This document shows, in pieces, positions 45,364 through 55,542 of a stretch of 64,000 nucleotides of DNA; within the stretch, counting starts at the first letter, position 1, and every line of letters begins with the position of its first letter. The translations under genes and the position numbers were made by a program. The DNA lies in contig RCTD01000008.1 in NCBI GenBank assembly GCA_014898415.1, positions 496,001 through 560,000 of the forward strand. The letters run 5' to 3'. Under the pieces are notes generated by a model. That model had not been told where the DNA came from and ran no database searches. It worked only from the letters and a program-made list of their open reading frames with translations. This DNA is from Stromatinia cepivora. Its lineage: Eukaryota > Ascomycota > Leotiomycetes > Helotiales > Sclerotiniaceae.

Positions 45364-48021
45364 TCAAACAACATCCCACCTCGCCAATCTCCCCACCGTC
45401 TCCCCCGCATTCCTTATAATACACAACATGCCCTCCCTCAACCCATTACTCCTCACCCCCTCCAGGATCTCCTTCGCAGAAACAGCCCCAATAGCAACAC
45501 CTTTTCCCTCCGCTAAATTATATTCCCCAGTAGTAACAAAACCAATAAGATCCTCCTCATGAGGAACCATAGGATGATTATCCGAATCATTTTTCTCCTT
45601 TGGATATTTTAACGGTGGGTTTTGCAATAAGGATTTTGCGAGTAGTTGGACGCGTTGTGGAAGTGCTGTATTTAGTGGTATTTTACCAATGTTTCGGAGA
45701 TCTTTGGCTTTGGGATTGGGTGGTGGTTTCTTGGTTATGGGTGTAGGGACAAGGGAAAGCCATTCCTGATGGAGGGTGGGGTGTTTGGTAGAAGTGGAGT
45801 TTATGGAATCTTCGCTCGCGGTTGGCTCGGCTGGAAGACGGTAGATACGAGCGGTTGGGGTGGCAACACCGCGGGTTAAAAGTGTGAGGCGGATAGTGGT
45901 AAGTTCTGTTGGTGCTGGGAGATCCCCCTTGGGAGATGAAAGCAGAGAAGAGAATTTCTTGCTGGAGAGTTGATAGAAAGGATTCTCAACGACTTTATCC
46001 TTGGGCTCACCGGTAGTTTCTGGCTCACCACCCGTACTCGAATTCCCCTGTTCACTATCGGGTAGTGTAGACAGCCCAACCACTTTCTCAAAATCACATG
46101 CCCAGCCCAATCCAAGCTCTCCTTTCCTTCCACCGCCGAGATCAAGAGATTTCCATTCGACTCTCTTGCCCTTTGGTCGCTTATCCCATTCTCGTTTCCT
46201 CTTCTCCCTTTGCTCGACCTCCCAAGCGTAGCCAGCATTGGTTCCAGGATAATCAGCTGGGAACCATGGAACTCCATGCTCAAAATGTGATTGTCTCAAC
46301 TCTTGCAGACCTCCAAAACGAGGATTGGCGCCAGACGAAAGAGGAAAATGCATCAAGCCATACCAAATTGGTAGTATACATTTCCATGGAGCGAGAAGAG
46401 TCCAGCTACCTTGTGCTGTTGATGATTGTGACATTCTTGATGTGAGAAGCATGATTGGTATAGAAGGATCACGTTCTGAAATGGAAGGAAAAGTGCCTGG
46501 TGGTGCTAAGGTTTTGCGACGATTCAAGGCTTTCTGCGAAGGAAGACGAGTGGCTTTGTATCGCATGTCTCGATCAAAAAGAGGTGATGAAGCCGGTAAC
46601 TTATCTGCTGGCCAAGTAGATAACATTTCCGCTAAATCAAAATTAGCCTCCTCATCGGATGAATCTGGAATTTCGATTTTGCGAGGTGGATAGCGAAGTC
46701 TAGGATCCATGATTGAGAATGATAATATAGAATTTGTAGGTAAAGAGGCAGGGTTGGTAACACCAGCTAATGAAGTAAATGTTTGTGCATGTGGTTCTTT
46801 ATCATCTTCAGATTGGTTATATGGATGAAGTATACCAATTAAAGCTTCTGTTGAACCAGGACCAGTTATTTCGATACTTCCGATCTCAAAACGGAGGTCT
46901 TCAAGCTGAATGGCAGGATGTTGCAATTTTGATAGGCGCAGAAGCTCAGTCCACGTCTCAAGGAATGCAGAAGGATGTATTCTGATCAAGACTTGTCTCA
47001 TTGACTTCTTCGATACATTGGTAGCATTGCTATCTGTGACATCTTCAGGAATATCCCAAAACGCGACGGCAGGGCCAATCTGTAGTTTTTGTTCTTTCAC
47101 TTCTCTGCTAAGCCACCCGTTCCAGCTTCTCCTGCCTGCTCTCCATTTTGAACCCCTTGGTGTATTTATATCCATCTCCGGTATTCCTATGGCTAAAAGA
47201 ACCTTTCTAAGAGACTCAATTGAACCCTTAAGACCAATAGTACTCGTATAACTCATATCCCAAGCTACAGCCCCTCTGCTTCCTCCTGCTCTATGTGTTG
47301 GTCTGTATGATTTTTCTGTGCAAGTGAGGGGTATAGCCATCCTCCAAAGTGGCTCCTTGGGTTCTGTCATCTTCGCCCGCTTTGCATGCCATAAATGAGT
47401 AGGTAACCATGTTTTGTGAATTTGTCGCTTTCGAAACTTCGATGAGGGTTTTGGAGGATTGTTCAATGCATTTTTCCGTATTTTTGGTCTTGCAGCTCTA
47501 GTTGTGATTCCTGCAGCATTAGTTGTACCTTTAGCAAGTCTTTTCTTGTGTGCCAAAATTCCTAATTTCTTAGCCGTTTCTGCACGAATGTGACCCCTTG
47601 AACTTCCCGGTTTTCTCTTGTTTGCATTGACAGTCGGTGTATTGTCCTCTTTCATCTCTCTTGCACCTCTCTTTTGTAATCGTTTTGGTACCCTCTTCAC
47701 ATTATGACTTGCTGTTCTTCTTCTCATATCCCGCGGTACTTGTTGAAATGCTCTAGTGGATAAGGCACCCTTTGATCTTTGCATGCCATCTTCCAATGCC
47801 TTTATTTCATATTCCCGCGCATTCAGAAATGATTGTAGGTCCAGGTCTCCATTTTTGAGAGCAGCGTCGGCCGCTTGAGTCATTATTGATCGCGCATCCA
47901 GTGTCTTATTGCGCTTCATGGCTCGACCTCTTCCTGAATCATTCCTGCCGTTAGATGATGGATGTGGAGGATCTTTGCGCTTATTCGGAGCAGCAGGTCT
48001 TGAAGCCATCTCGGGTGCCAT
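45364..48021 (-). CDS. POP1: POP1, RNase P/MRP protein subunit
   Basis: A single exon encodes 885 aa, a usual length for fungal Pop1. It is the large scaffold protein of nuclear RNase P and RNase MRP, acting in tRNA 5' processing and rRNA processing. The N-terminal POP1 domain shows ARSIMTQAADAAL, AREYEIKALEDGM, RAFQQVPRDMRRRTASHN and VKRVPKRLQKR at about residues 45-120. WLPTHLWHAKRAKM and PLWRMAIPL come near 205-235. The POPLD domain is at about residues 525-625 (IPIMLLTSR, GSWTLLAPWK, PIWYGLMH, GVPWFPADYPGTNAG). The C-terminus GFVTTGEYNL...ARWDVV is the conserved closing segment. Two ATGs lie at the start (MAPEMASR). The gene faces away from the gene at 48643 across 621 bases. Confidence 0.96.
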   Translation of the reverse strand: MAPEMASRPAAPNKRKDPPHPSSNGRNDSGRGRAMKRNKTLDARSIMTQAADAALKNGDLDLQSFLNAREYEIKALEDGMQRSKGALSTRAFQQVPRDMRRRTASHNVKRVPKRLQKRGAREMKEDNTPTVNANKRKPGSSRGHIRAETAKKLGILAHKKRLAKGTTNAAGITTRAARPKIRKNALNNPPKPSSKFRKRQIHKTWLPTHLWHAKRAKMTEPKEPLWRMAIPLTCTEKSYRPTHRAGGSRGAVAWDMSYTSTIGLKGSIESLRKVLLAIGIPEMDINTPRGSKWRAGRRSWNGWLSREVKEQKLQIGPAVAFWDIPEDVTDSNATNVSKKSMRQVLIRIHPSAFLETWTELLRLSKLQHPAIQLEDLRFEIGSIEITGPGSTEALIGILHPYNQSEDDKEPHAQTFTSLAGVTNPASLPTNSILSFSIMDPRLRYPPRKIEIPDSSDEEANFDLAEMLSTWPADKLPASSPLFDRDMRYKATRLPSQKALNRRKTLAPPGTFPSISERDPSIPIMLLTSRMSQSSTAQGSWTLLAPWKCILPIWYGLMHFPLSSGANPRFGGLQELRQSHFEHGVPWFPADYPGTNAGYAWEVEQREKRKREWDKRPKGKRVEWKSLDLGGGRKGELGLGWACDFEKVVGLSTLPDSEQGNSSTGGEPETTGEPKDKVVENPFYQLSSKKFSSLLSSPKGDLPAPTELTTIRLTLLTRGVATPTARIYRLPAEPTASEDSINSTSTKHPTLHQEWLSLVPTPITKKPPPNPKAKDLRNIGKIPLNTALPQRVQLLAKSLLQNPPLKYPKEKNDSDNHPMVPHEEDLIGFVTTGEYNLAEGKGVAIGAVSAKEILEGVRSNGLREGMLCIIRNAGETVGRLARWDVV

Positions 48022-48642
48022 CTTAACTTAGATTCCAACGCGCTGTGATATGATTGATATATTGGTGGAGGTCTTGAAATCAAAAAAGTGATATAATTCT
48101 GCCACGTGTTTTGATATACCGCCTTCTTTTTTGGTTAACGATGAAGATTCCTCATACGAAACACGACACCACGCGACACCAATATCATTCACTGGGTGAT
48201 AAGAAGAAAAGTCCTTGTTGTATTCAATTTTCTAATAAACATACATAACAAACTCTTTTTCAAAGAGTATAATCAATATTATAATGTTGTCTTGAAAGAC
48301 AATCTCGATCAAACTTCTTTACCTTTTCACAATTCATGAAGTAGGTTTAATTCGCCAAATAGAGCAGTAGCAGGTTTTTTTTTTCCTTTTGCTTTCATAT
48401 CACTCTTCTCCTTCTCATTCTTTCAAAAATTGCACCTTCTTTTCCCTTTCTCTTTCTCTTTTTGCTTTTCATACGTCGATTGAATTGATATTACAACACA
48501 TTTAACAGAATCATTCCCCTTGAAATTATAAGGCTTCTTCCTTCCAATTACAATCATTGTTACAATTACGAACGATATTTCGAAAACGAGTTACTCAAGT
48601 AAATCAAACTTCTCTTATTTACATCGGCTACGCTTTTTTACC
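48022..48642. promoter_or_regulatory. Shared divergent promoter region
   Basis: 621 bases separate the divergent starts of POP1 and the unknown gene. It contains pyrimidine-rich stretches at about 48375-48475 (TTTTTTTTTCCTTTTGC, CCCTTTCTCTTTCTC), typical of filamentous-fungus core promoters and of transcription-start regions on the plus side. No specific operator is claimed. Confidence 0.5.
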
Positions 48643-49491
48643 ATGAACATTCCATTGTCTGAACACGTCACGGCTTCAAGTCTCGGATCTCTCAAATTTC
48701 CACCATCACCTCCTCATAGACACGAACTTTCTTCTTTGACGAAGGTCTATGATCCTTGTCATTATCTTAAAGAGGGAACACGAGTTTCTCAAGCCGAGAT
48801 TACATCTTTCTATTCTCCTGCAAATTCCTTATATGAGCCAGATGGAACATCAACAATCGCTTCAACTCCCCCAATGCCCGGAATACAACCAGTCAATGGC
48901 TCGTCATCTTCTCTTCAACCCTCATCAGCTTCTCAACTATCACATCCATCTCAACAAACGATAGCTCCTCCTTGTCCTCAGTGCAAAGGACACAAGTATG
49001 GCTTCACACCATATTTTCACAACACCGACATTTTTCCCGAGCCACCACACGACTTACTCATGTTTGTGGAGCAAACTTATCTTTTGAGAAATCGGCTCAA
49101 GAGCTTGATGATCAACTATGTCACAAGGAGGGTTGACAATAGTCGGCTAGAAGTGATCAGTAATGAGATTGTGGAATGGAAGGGTCGTGTAGAATGTCTA
49201 GCAAGAGAGATCTTGATATCTTCAATGGGATTCGAACTGAATACGGAAGGTCTCGAAGCGGTGAATGATTGGGCGGCGGAAGTGGTTCAAAGATTGAATA
49301 ATCACGTGCATGGAATTGTGAGGATGGAACTTTCAAACGAAGATCAAAAGGGACTACTTATTGACTTCAAGAAACTATGGGAGGTGGTCTGGACAAGTTA
49401 TTTGCTGGATCGAAATAATCGGAGGGTGTCGGGAAGATCTTTGCGGTCAAGAGATACAGTTGATACCGATTTACCGTCCTCTGAACTCTAA
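48643..49491 (+). CDS. Unknown conserved-looking fungal protein
   Basis: A single exon encodes 282 aa. I do not recognise the family. Residues 1-105 are Ser/Pro-rich and probably disordered. A CPQCKGHKYG motif at about residues 110-119 could be half of a zinc site. From about residue 125 to 265 the sequence is helical and charged (PHDLLMFVEQTYLLRNRLKSL, WAAEVVQRLNNHVHGI, WEVVWTSYLLDRNNRR), and the tail is Ser/Arg/Asp-rich. No signal peptide or membrane segment is seen. ATG at 48643 follows a pyrimidine-rich leader, and the frame is open throughout. The strong compositional structure makes a real gene likely. Confidence 0.75.
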   Translation: MNIPLSEHVTASSLGSLKFPPSPPHRHELSSLTKVYDPCHYLKEGTRVSQAEITSFYSPANSLYEPDGTSTIASTPPMPGIQPVNGSSSSLQPSSASQLSHPSQQTIAPPCPQCKGHKYGFTPYFHNTDIFPEPPHDLLMFVEQTYLLRNRLKSLMINYVTRRVDNSRLEVISNEIVEWKGRVECLAREILISSMGFELNTEGLEAVNDWAAEVVQRLNNHVHGIVRMELSNEDQKGLLIDFKKLWEVVWTSYLLDRNNRRVSGRSLRSRDTVDTDLPSSEL

Positions 49492-52400
49492 GCAAGTAGT
49501 GTCTGAGGTTTGATTTCTGTCAATGGTAGCTGGACTTGATAGAATTAAGTAGCCCATATGATTGCGGACGGTATTTTGCTTTATCTGAATCCTCTAGACG
49601 TAAATGGTATATTCTACCTGTATACTTGTTTCATGCCTAAAGTTCACTTGATGTTCACTCGATGAAAGAGTATAAAAGTGAATGCTGGAGAGAATCAAGA
49701 TGGAAATGAGGATGATGGACTCTTTCGTCGCTTGTCCGCTTCCTTCCGCTTATCATCGAATCTTTCTAATAACTATCTACCTAGCTCGCGTATGATATGA
49801 AATCAAGATTTTTGATATCTTTCTCGCTTCGCCAACTTTCGTCCGTTTGCTTTCGTTTGTCTTCTAATCTCTCATAATTCGGTTTTGTGTACATTTGAGT
49901 ACATTATCTATTCACCTTTATGAAGCACTTCTGTACATAGCTTCTCATATAAATAAACAGTTCTTATTATTTCTCGAGCCGCGTGTCTAGTCGCCTTTCA
50001 AAGTTCGGTATCCTCAACAATTCTCACTAAGAAAGCGAAGCAAAGCAAAGCAAAGCAACTTCCTACTCTACCTTATTGACAATCTCAATATCCCTTCCTC
50101 ATACTTCTTTACCTCACAGAACATCTCAATGTAGCTCACAAGTGTATCTAAGCGTACCATCATCTGGTGTACTTAATCCCTCTTCTCCCAACCAGAAGAC
50201 GCAACTAAACCTCCCCATTCTCCCCCGTCATCTCCTCTCCTATCCATGTTCTAATACTGAGCTTAGAGGAATGCAAAACTGGTAAATTTTCGATGAACGA
50301 ATTAGCAACAGCACAAATAATACACCGTTCCCAATAAATTTAGCTCTAACACCCCGAAATTAAAATTATCATGATATCACAATCGTCAGGACTTAGAGGA
50401 AAGTTGGTATAAGTACAACCTGACCCGCACTAAAAGGAAGCACCGTATCCAAAGTAGTCAAGATGAAAAAGCAATAGAAGATAATTCTTCACAAACACTC
50501 CTTCCTCCAAAATGCTGCACATATGACAGATTCTCCTTCAGCTTCTTTCCTGACAAATCCATTCTGTCTCTCTCCCTTCTTGTGGACTTATTTGCCCTCT
50601 CTTCTTCCACGACAATAACTCCCATGTTCTAAGTCCATTCCGCATTCAACTTCATCTCATGATTCATCAACATACTCCATTTTTAACGAGCACGTTCCAT
50701 TATTCCATCATTCATTATCTGATAAATATACAAACTGGAAACCTCGTCCGGTATGAAAACATCATTCCGGTGATTTCACTGTACTGAGTTGGTGAGCTGA
50801 TTCGTGATAACCTCATTTCCAGCAAAGTGATCGCTAATCTACATACATATTCTATGATCCATCAACATTCATATCCATGTTATTCCAAATTCATATCCAG
50901 AAAGTCCCCCATATTTTACCATTCTACACTCCCATTACGTACCTTCCTTTCTATTCCCACCCCTCCTTCTTTTCCTCATCTATAAGATGTTCTATAAAAC
51001 CAATACCCATCCATTTTGATACCTCACTTTGATACATTACTCCCCATAACTTATATCATTTCCTTCCGCCCCATCTTTTCCTACTCCATCTCCTCCTACT
51101 CTTTCTACTCCATCTTCTTCATCTCCATCATCTTCACCCCCATCTTTCCGCCCAAACAAACAAACAATAATCAAAATGCATATTTGACAATTACTTATCA
51201 ACAACTACCTAAATATAATCCCATCCACCCATCCAAATATCAACATACCTTAACATACCTTAACACACCTCACTCACCATACACCAAATCTCAAATTTCC
51301 ATCCATCCACCCACTTCCCCATCAACCAACCAACCAACCAACCAACCAACCAACCAACCAACCAACCCATCAACCCTCCCCCCTTTTCCCCTTCTCCCTC
51401 TCTCCCCCCCTCACCACCCGCCCCAAAATATATACACACCATCCACACCCACCTACTCAATCATTAAGATGAAAATGAAAGAATCATGAATCATGAATCA
51501 TGAATCATATTGAAAAGATTGATTACTAGTCACTGGTCACTAGTCACTAGTTACTAATCATTGATCATTAATCATTAATCATTAATCAGAGAAGCTATTA
51601 ATTCTTTGATTTGATCTGATTTGGTATGGAAAGGGATTGCTATGTTATGTTATGTTAGGTATGTGTAGGTAGGTAGGGTAGGTAGGTAGTTATTCATCTA
51701 ATATATGATATATTGCACTTGCATTTCCATTTGATTTCGTAGAAGCTAAATGCGACAGGGAAGCTGGTGAACATATCTCTCGCTCACTAACTCATCAAAC
51801 ATTACCCACAAGACAAAAGACACAAATACAAAATACAAAAACAAGAAACACACCCAAAATTCCAAATTATCTCTCGTATTTATTTCCCAGAAATGATTGA
51901 CTGACTACTAACTAGCTCTGCTTTTCCGGACTTCCCATCTTAATCTTTCCTCGCCCTTCCATCCCGATTTATCTAGATAGTAACGTGTTCCATCCCAAAG
52001 CTAGCCTTGCATTCCATCGGGTCTTCCAACTCTCCTTATGAAAATTCGCCTAAGCCGCCCTCCATATCCATCCATCTATACAACACCGCCCATCCCTTCC
52101 CATACCCGTCCCATCCATCTAGCAATCAACCAACAAAATAGATATCTCATAACCATCATCTCCACTTGTCTTTCTCCATCTTCAGTTGCCGTGAGATGAG
52201 AACTTTTCCAGCTTCCTCATCCATTCCACCATTTTAAGATTGGACTGATACACAGTGCCGAACACAATCCTTCCTCCCGTCAAAGCCAGCCAGTAAGTGA
52301 AGTAGTAAAATAAGGAAGGAAAAGCCTTTATCTGTCATGTACTAAAGAAGATCCCCATCATTGCTCCCACCAACAAATCCACTTATCAAGAAGGATAGAC

Positions 52401-52889
52401 GAGGTAAAACACTGTTCAGTCACTCACTCGTATGAGCTATCCCAATGCAACTGTGGGAAAATTGAGAATAGAAATTATATGCAGACATCAAGACGCCACC
52501 CCAAATGCAATATTACCAGAAAAGAAAAACAAAACTTGTGCGCGATGAATCTCGCCATGCACATGCATATGTACTCATCCCTCCTCAACCGGAAAACGTA
52601 GAAACAACGATGCTTCCTCATTCAAATCCCACCAAAATCTAATTGTGTATTTTCATCATTATTTCCCCCACGAGAAGCAGCCGTTTGCAATTTTGAAGAC
52701 GTCTGGAAGTAGTCGAAGCCATTAAAGTGAAGTTCGAAAGAAGGTATAAGGTGCATATGCAGATGAAGGAGGTAAAGGCCATCGATCCAGAAAAAATTCG
52801 TCGCTGAATCAAATAAACTGAAGGCATGTCATTGTCATCTAAAGAAGAATATGACAAATATCAAGTAACTTTTAGCTTTATCTTTGAAT
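49492..52889. other. Intergenic with microsatellites
   Basis: No gene can be supported. The longest open frame (plus 51016-51489) is low-complexity Pro/Ser/Asn/Thr and runs through an AACC array at about 51323-51367, so I treat it as chance. CATGAAT and CACTAGT-type repeats lie at 51484-51590. Confidence 0.45.
51323..51367. repeat. AACC tetranucleotide microsatellite
   Basis: About eleven uninterrupted copies of CAAC/AACC in non-coding DNA. On the minus strand this reads as repeated TTGG and gives a spurious Trp-Leu-Val-Gly open frame. Confidence 0.9.
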
Positions 52890-55542
52890 CTACCTCACCT
52901 CCATGGGCGGACGTGGCCCGAGGCTACTTTGACTGCTGTTTGCAGATGGTTCGGAGTCGAGGATGGCGCTTGCGCCGCTGTCACCACTACCTGCGCTAGC
53001 GCTAGCACTTCCGGTCAGACTTCGTACGTTCATAGGACCTTTTGGTGGATGGAGGGCGCTCACCCCAGCATATTGCTCAACCTGTTGCGGCGCAACCATA
53101 TTCCCCTGACCCGGTGGGTGCCGAGGTGCAGGCTGCCTCATAGCCCCTGGAGGTGATGGTCTGCCATTCATAGGCCCTCCCATATACCCGTTCGGTGGCG
53201 AAGGTCTCCCATTTGCTCTCTGTGCTTGCGGACTATATGGATTCCCCGGTGATTGACTTGCTCGCCTTGCCGTTGGATATGGACCACCTTGCCCGTGGAT
53301 AGGTGGACCAGATGATCCGTACTGTAACTCGTCCAATCGAGCAGCTGTCAAAGAACTGGTCCTGGAATCCATACCCATTGCCCGTCGATCCACAGTACCA
53401 TATCGATCGGATGAATATGCCATCAAGGGATCATCCATTATATTGTCGTGTAAGCCAGGTACTTGGCTTATTATTCTCGCGCTGGAACGATTTCGAGGAA
53501 GGTTACCACGCATAAATCCACCGCCTCGACGAGGAGGAGGACCATTATCATATTCGGGATTAGCACGGATTTGTTTATTAGTCGGCCCAGGCTTCGCGCG
53601 GTTTCGTCGTGATGTAACGCTCATCATGTCAAAATTGTCGGGATCAATGAGAGGGACCGGAGGAGCATCTGCAGGATCAACGTAGTAGTCATCATCATCG
53701 TCGTCGTCGAATCCCCCATTTCGCACCGAAGGTGTAGATGGGCCTCGACGAGATTTGGGGGGACCTCCGCCTCCGCCCTGACGCATGCGCATCTCCTGCT
53801 CCCGAAGAGCAAGCTCCCGTTGTCTAAGTATTAATTCGCGCTCTCTTAGAGCAATTTCACCACCGCCAGCTTCAGCAGGATAAGGTGCTTCTCCACCTTC
53901 GGGAATATCATCATACAAGACCAAGTGACTAAACTCTTCGAGATCATTACCTTCTAGAGACCCTCGCCTCGACTGATTTCGCGATTGGGGGAATCCATTT
54001 GGGGGTCGGCCGAAACCGTTTGGTGGTCCGCCTGGTCCGCGTCGCATACCCGGCGGAGGACCCATGGATGGTGCACGCCCTCTACCTCTACCAGCGCTTC
54101 CCGGTGGACCTCCATTCATCATAGGTCTAGGAGGGGGTGCAGATGACATCCTCATGGGAGGAGCCAAAGGAGAAGGCTGGGGAGCGAGGCCGGTGTCTTT
54201 CCTTTGTTGGTTGACAATGTTGAGATTGTGGAGGATCGGGTAGAGAGTCTCTATGCGAGGTACCTTGACTCCAACAAGCTGAGCAAGTTTTATAGGAGAT
54301 CCAAGATAAGTCTCAACCTCCATCGGTCGCTTAGCAGCATAGTCTTGGTACATGATACTGTTAGCCTCGGAAGGTTTTGTCATGTCCTCCATAATCTTTT
54401 CTTTGAAGTTCGGGGGAAATGAACAATCTTGTGCTTGAGCAAGATTGACCAATTCGTCAAGTAACTCCGAAATCATTGATCTCACGCCAACTTTCTCGAG
54501 TAACGCAGCGTGGGATGGCGTCTCGAATATTACGCTCAGTGGATGAAAAGCTATAGGTCTGGGAATGAATATTAGCACGGAATTCAGCTCGGAAGTAACT
54601 TCCATGGAAATTTACCCAATCATCCTCTCAAACTGTTGTTGCATTATATTCGAAGAAACATGACAGTCTACTTGTCCACCACTCAAAGTCATCGCCAACG
54701 CCTCAGCCATATCTCCTTGTATAGTGCTAGGCATCGAAGGGTTCTTAGTCGCCGGTCCAACCCATATCTCAGTAGAACCTTTATGCTCAAATTCGCTTGC
54801 TCCCAATTGCACTATCTCAGCTCCTGAGACAAGTGATAATACAACATTACTTGGAAACCTCGATTCGAGATGAGCCTCGACACCCAGCGTATGTGTAGTA
54901 TTGACTAATATGCATGTATGTTGTGGTGTGACGACCGATTCGATGACCGCCGCGAGATCGTATACATCTGGTAGGGCTTTTACGCAAAGCAAGACGTAGT
55001 CGAAAGGGCCATCTTTATTACTAGCGGCTTCTTCGGGAGTGCGGACAACTAGATATGATGAATCAGTATTCGCTTGATTTTTTTTTTGGAGTGGGTAACG
55101 GATAGCATACCATGCCGTGGTTTGAATCGTTCGTTGCCAAAAGAAGTAGATCTGGGGAAGGGTCAGTTGACTGCCTTGGATGAATTTGATGCGGTGACAT
55201 ACTTGAATGATATCCCGTATTGATAGACAGCATCAAACCCAGATTTCCACACCAATGTCACATCGCAAGCGTTGGTGGCTTGAAGCCTCCAGGACAAGAA
55301 AGCAGAGACAGCATTCCCTCCGACTGTACACACACTGATTAGTTCATTGCCTCCCATTTTGACGGCGACGATGTAGAAAATGCACGAAATCGCACACGGT
55401 GAACCACGACAACAAGAAAAATGAAGATATTGACGGGAGATGGGTGTTCAACTAGCGCGATATAAAAGTGGAGTGGAAAATAAAGGACATTTGCATTAGA
55501 CAAACCTGATAGAATTCTTAAACGGGGAGGAGTGGGAGCCAT
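52890..55542 (-). CDS. ApbA/PanE-like ketopantoate reductase-family protein with long disordered tail
   Basis: Five exons give 766 aa: 55506-55542, 55203-55323, 55111-55151, 54616-55048 and 52890-54558, all phases consistent. The N-terminal Rossmann domain starts RILSVGGNAVSAFLSWRL, where the usual GxGxxG is altered to VGGNAVS. DYVLLCVKA carries the lysine conserved in PanE proteins. The C-terminal helical domain begins MIGPIAFHPLSVIFETPS, where ketopantoate reductases have an Asn before PL and this has His. The remaining roughly 450 residues are disordered: Pro/Gly/Arg-rich, with a helical Glu/Arg/Leu stretch (LRERELILRQRELALREQEM) and a DDDDDDDYY acidic block. NADPH binding is plausible. 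Ketopantoate reduction is doubtful given the changed residues and tail. A similar long tail is, as far as I recall, shared by orthologues in other filamentous fungi. Confidence 0.85.

Noticed and set aside
51016..51489. 157-codon plus-strand open frame
   Set aside because: It has low-complexity composition, runs through an AACC microsatellite and has no domain. The opposite strand is open for the same reason.
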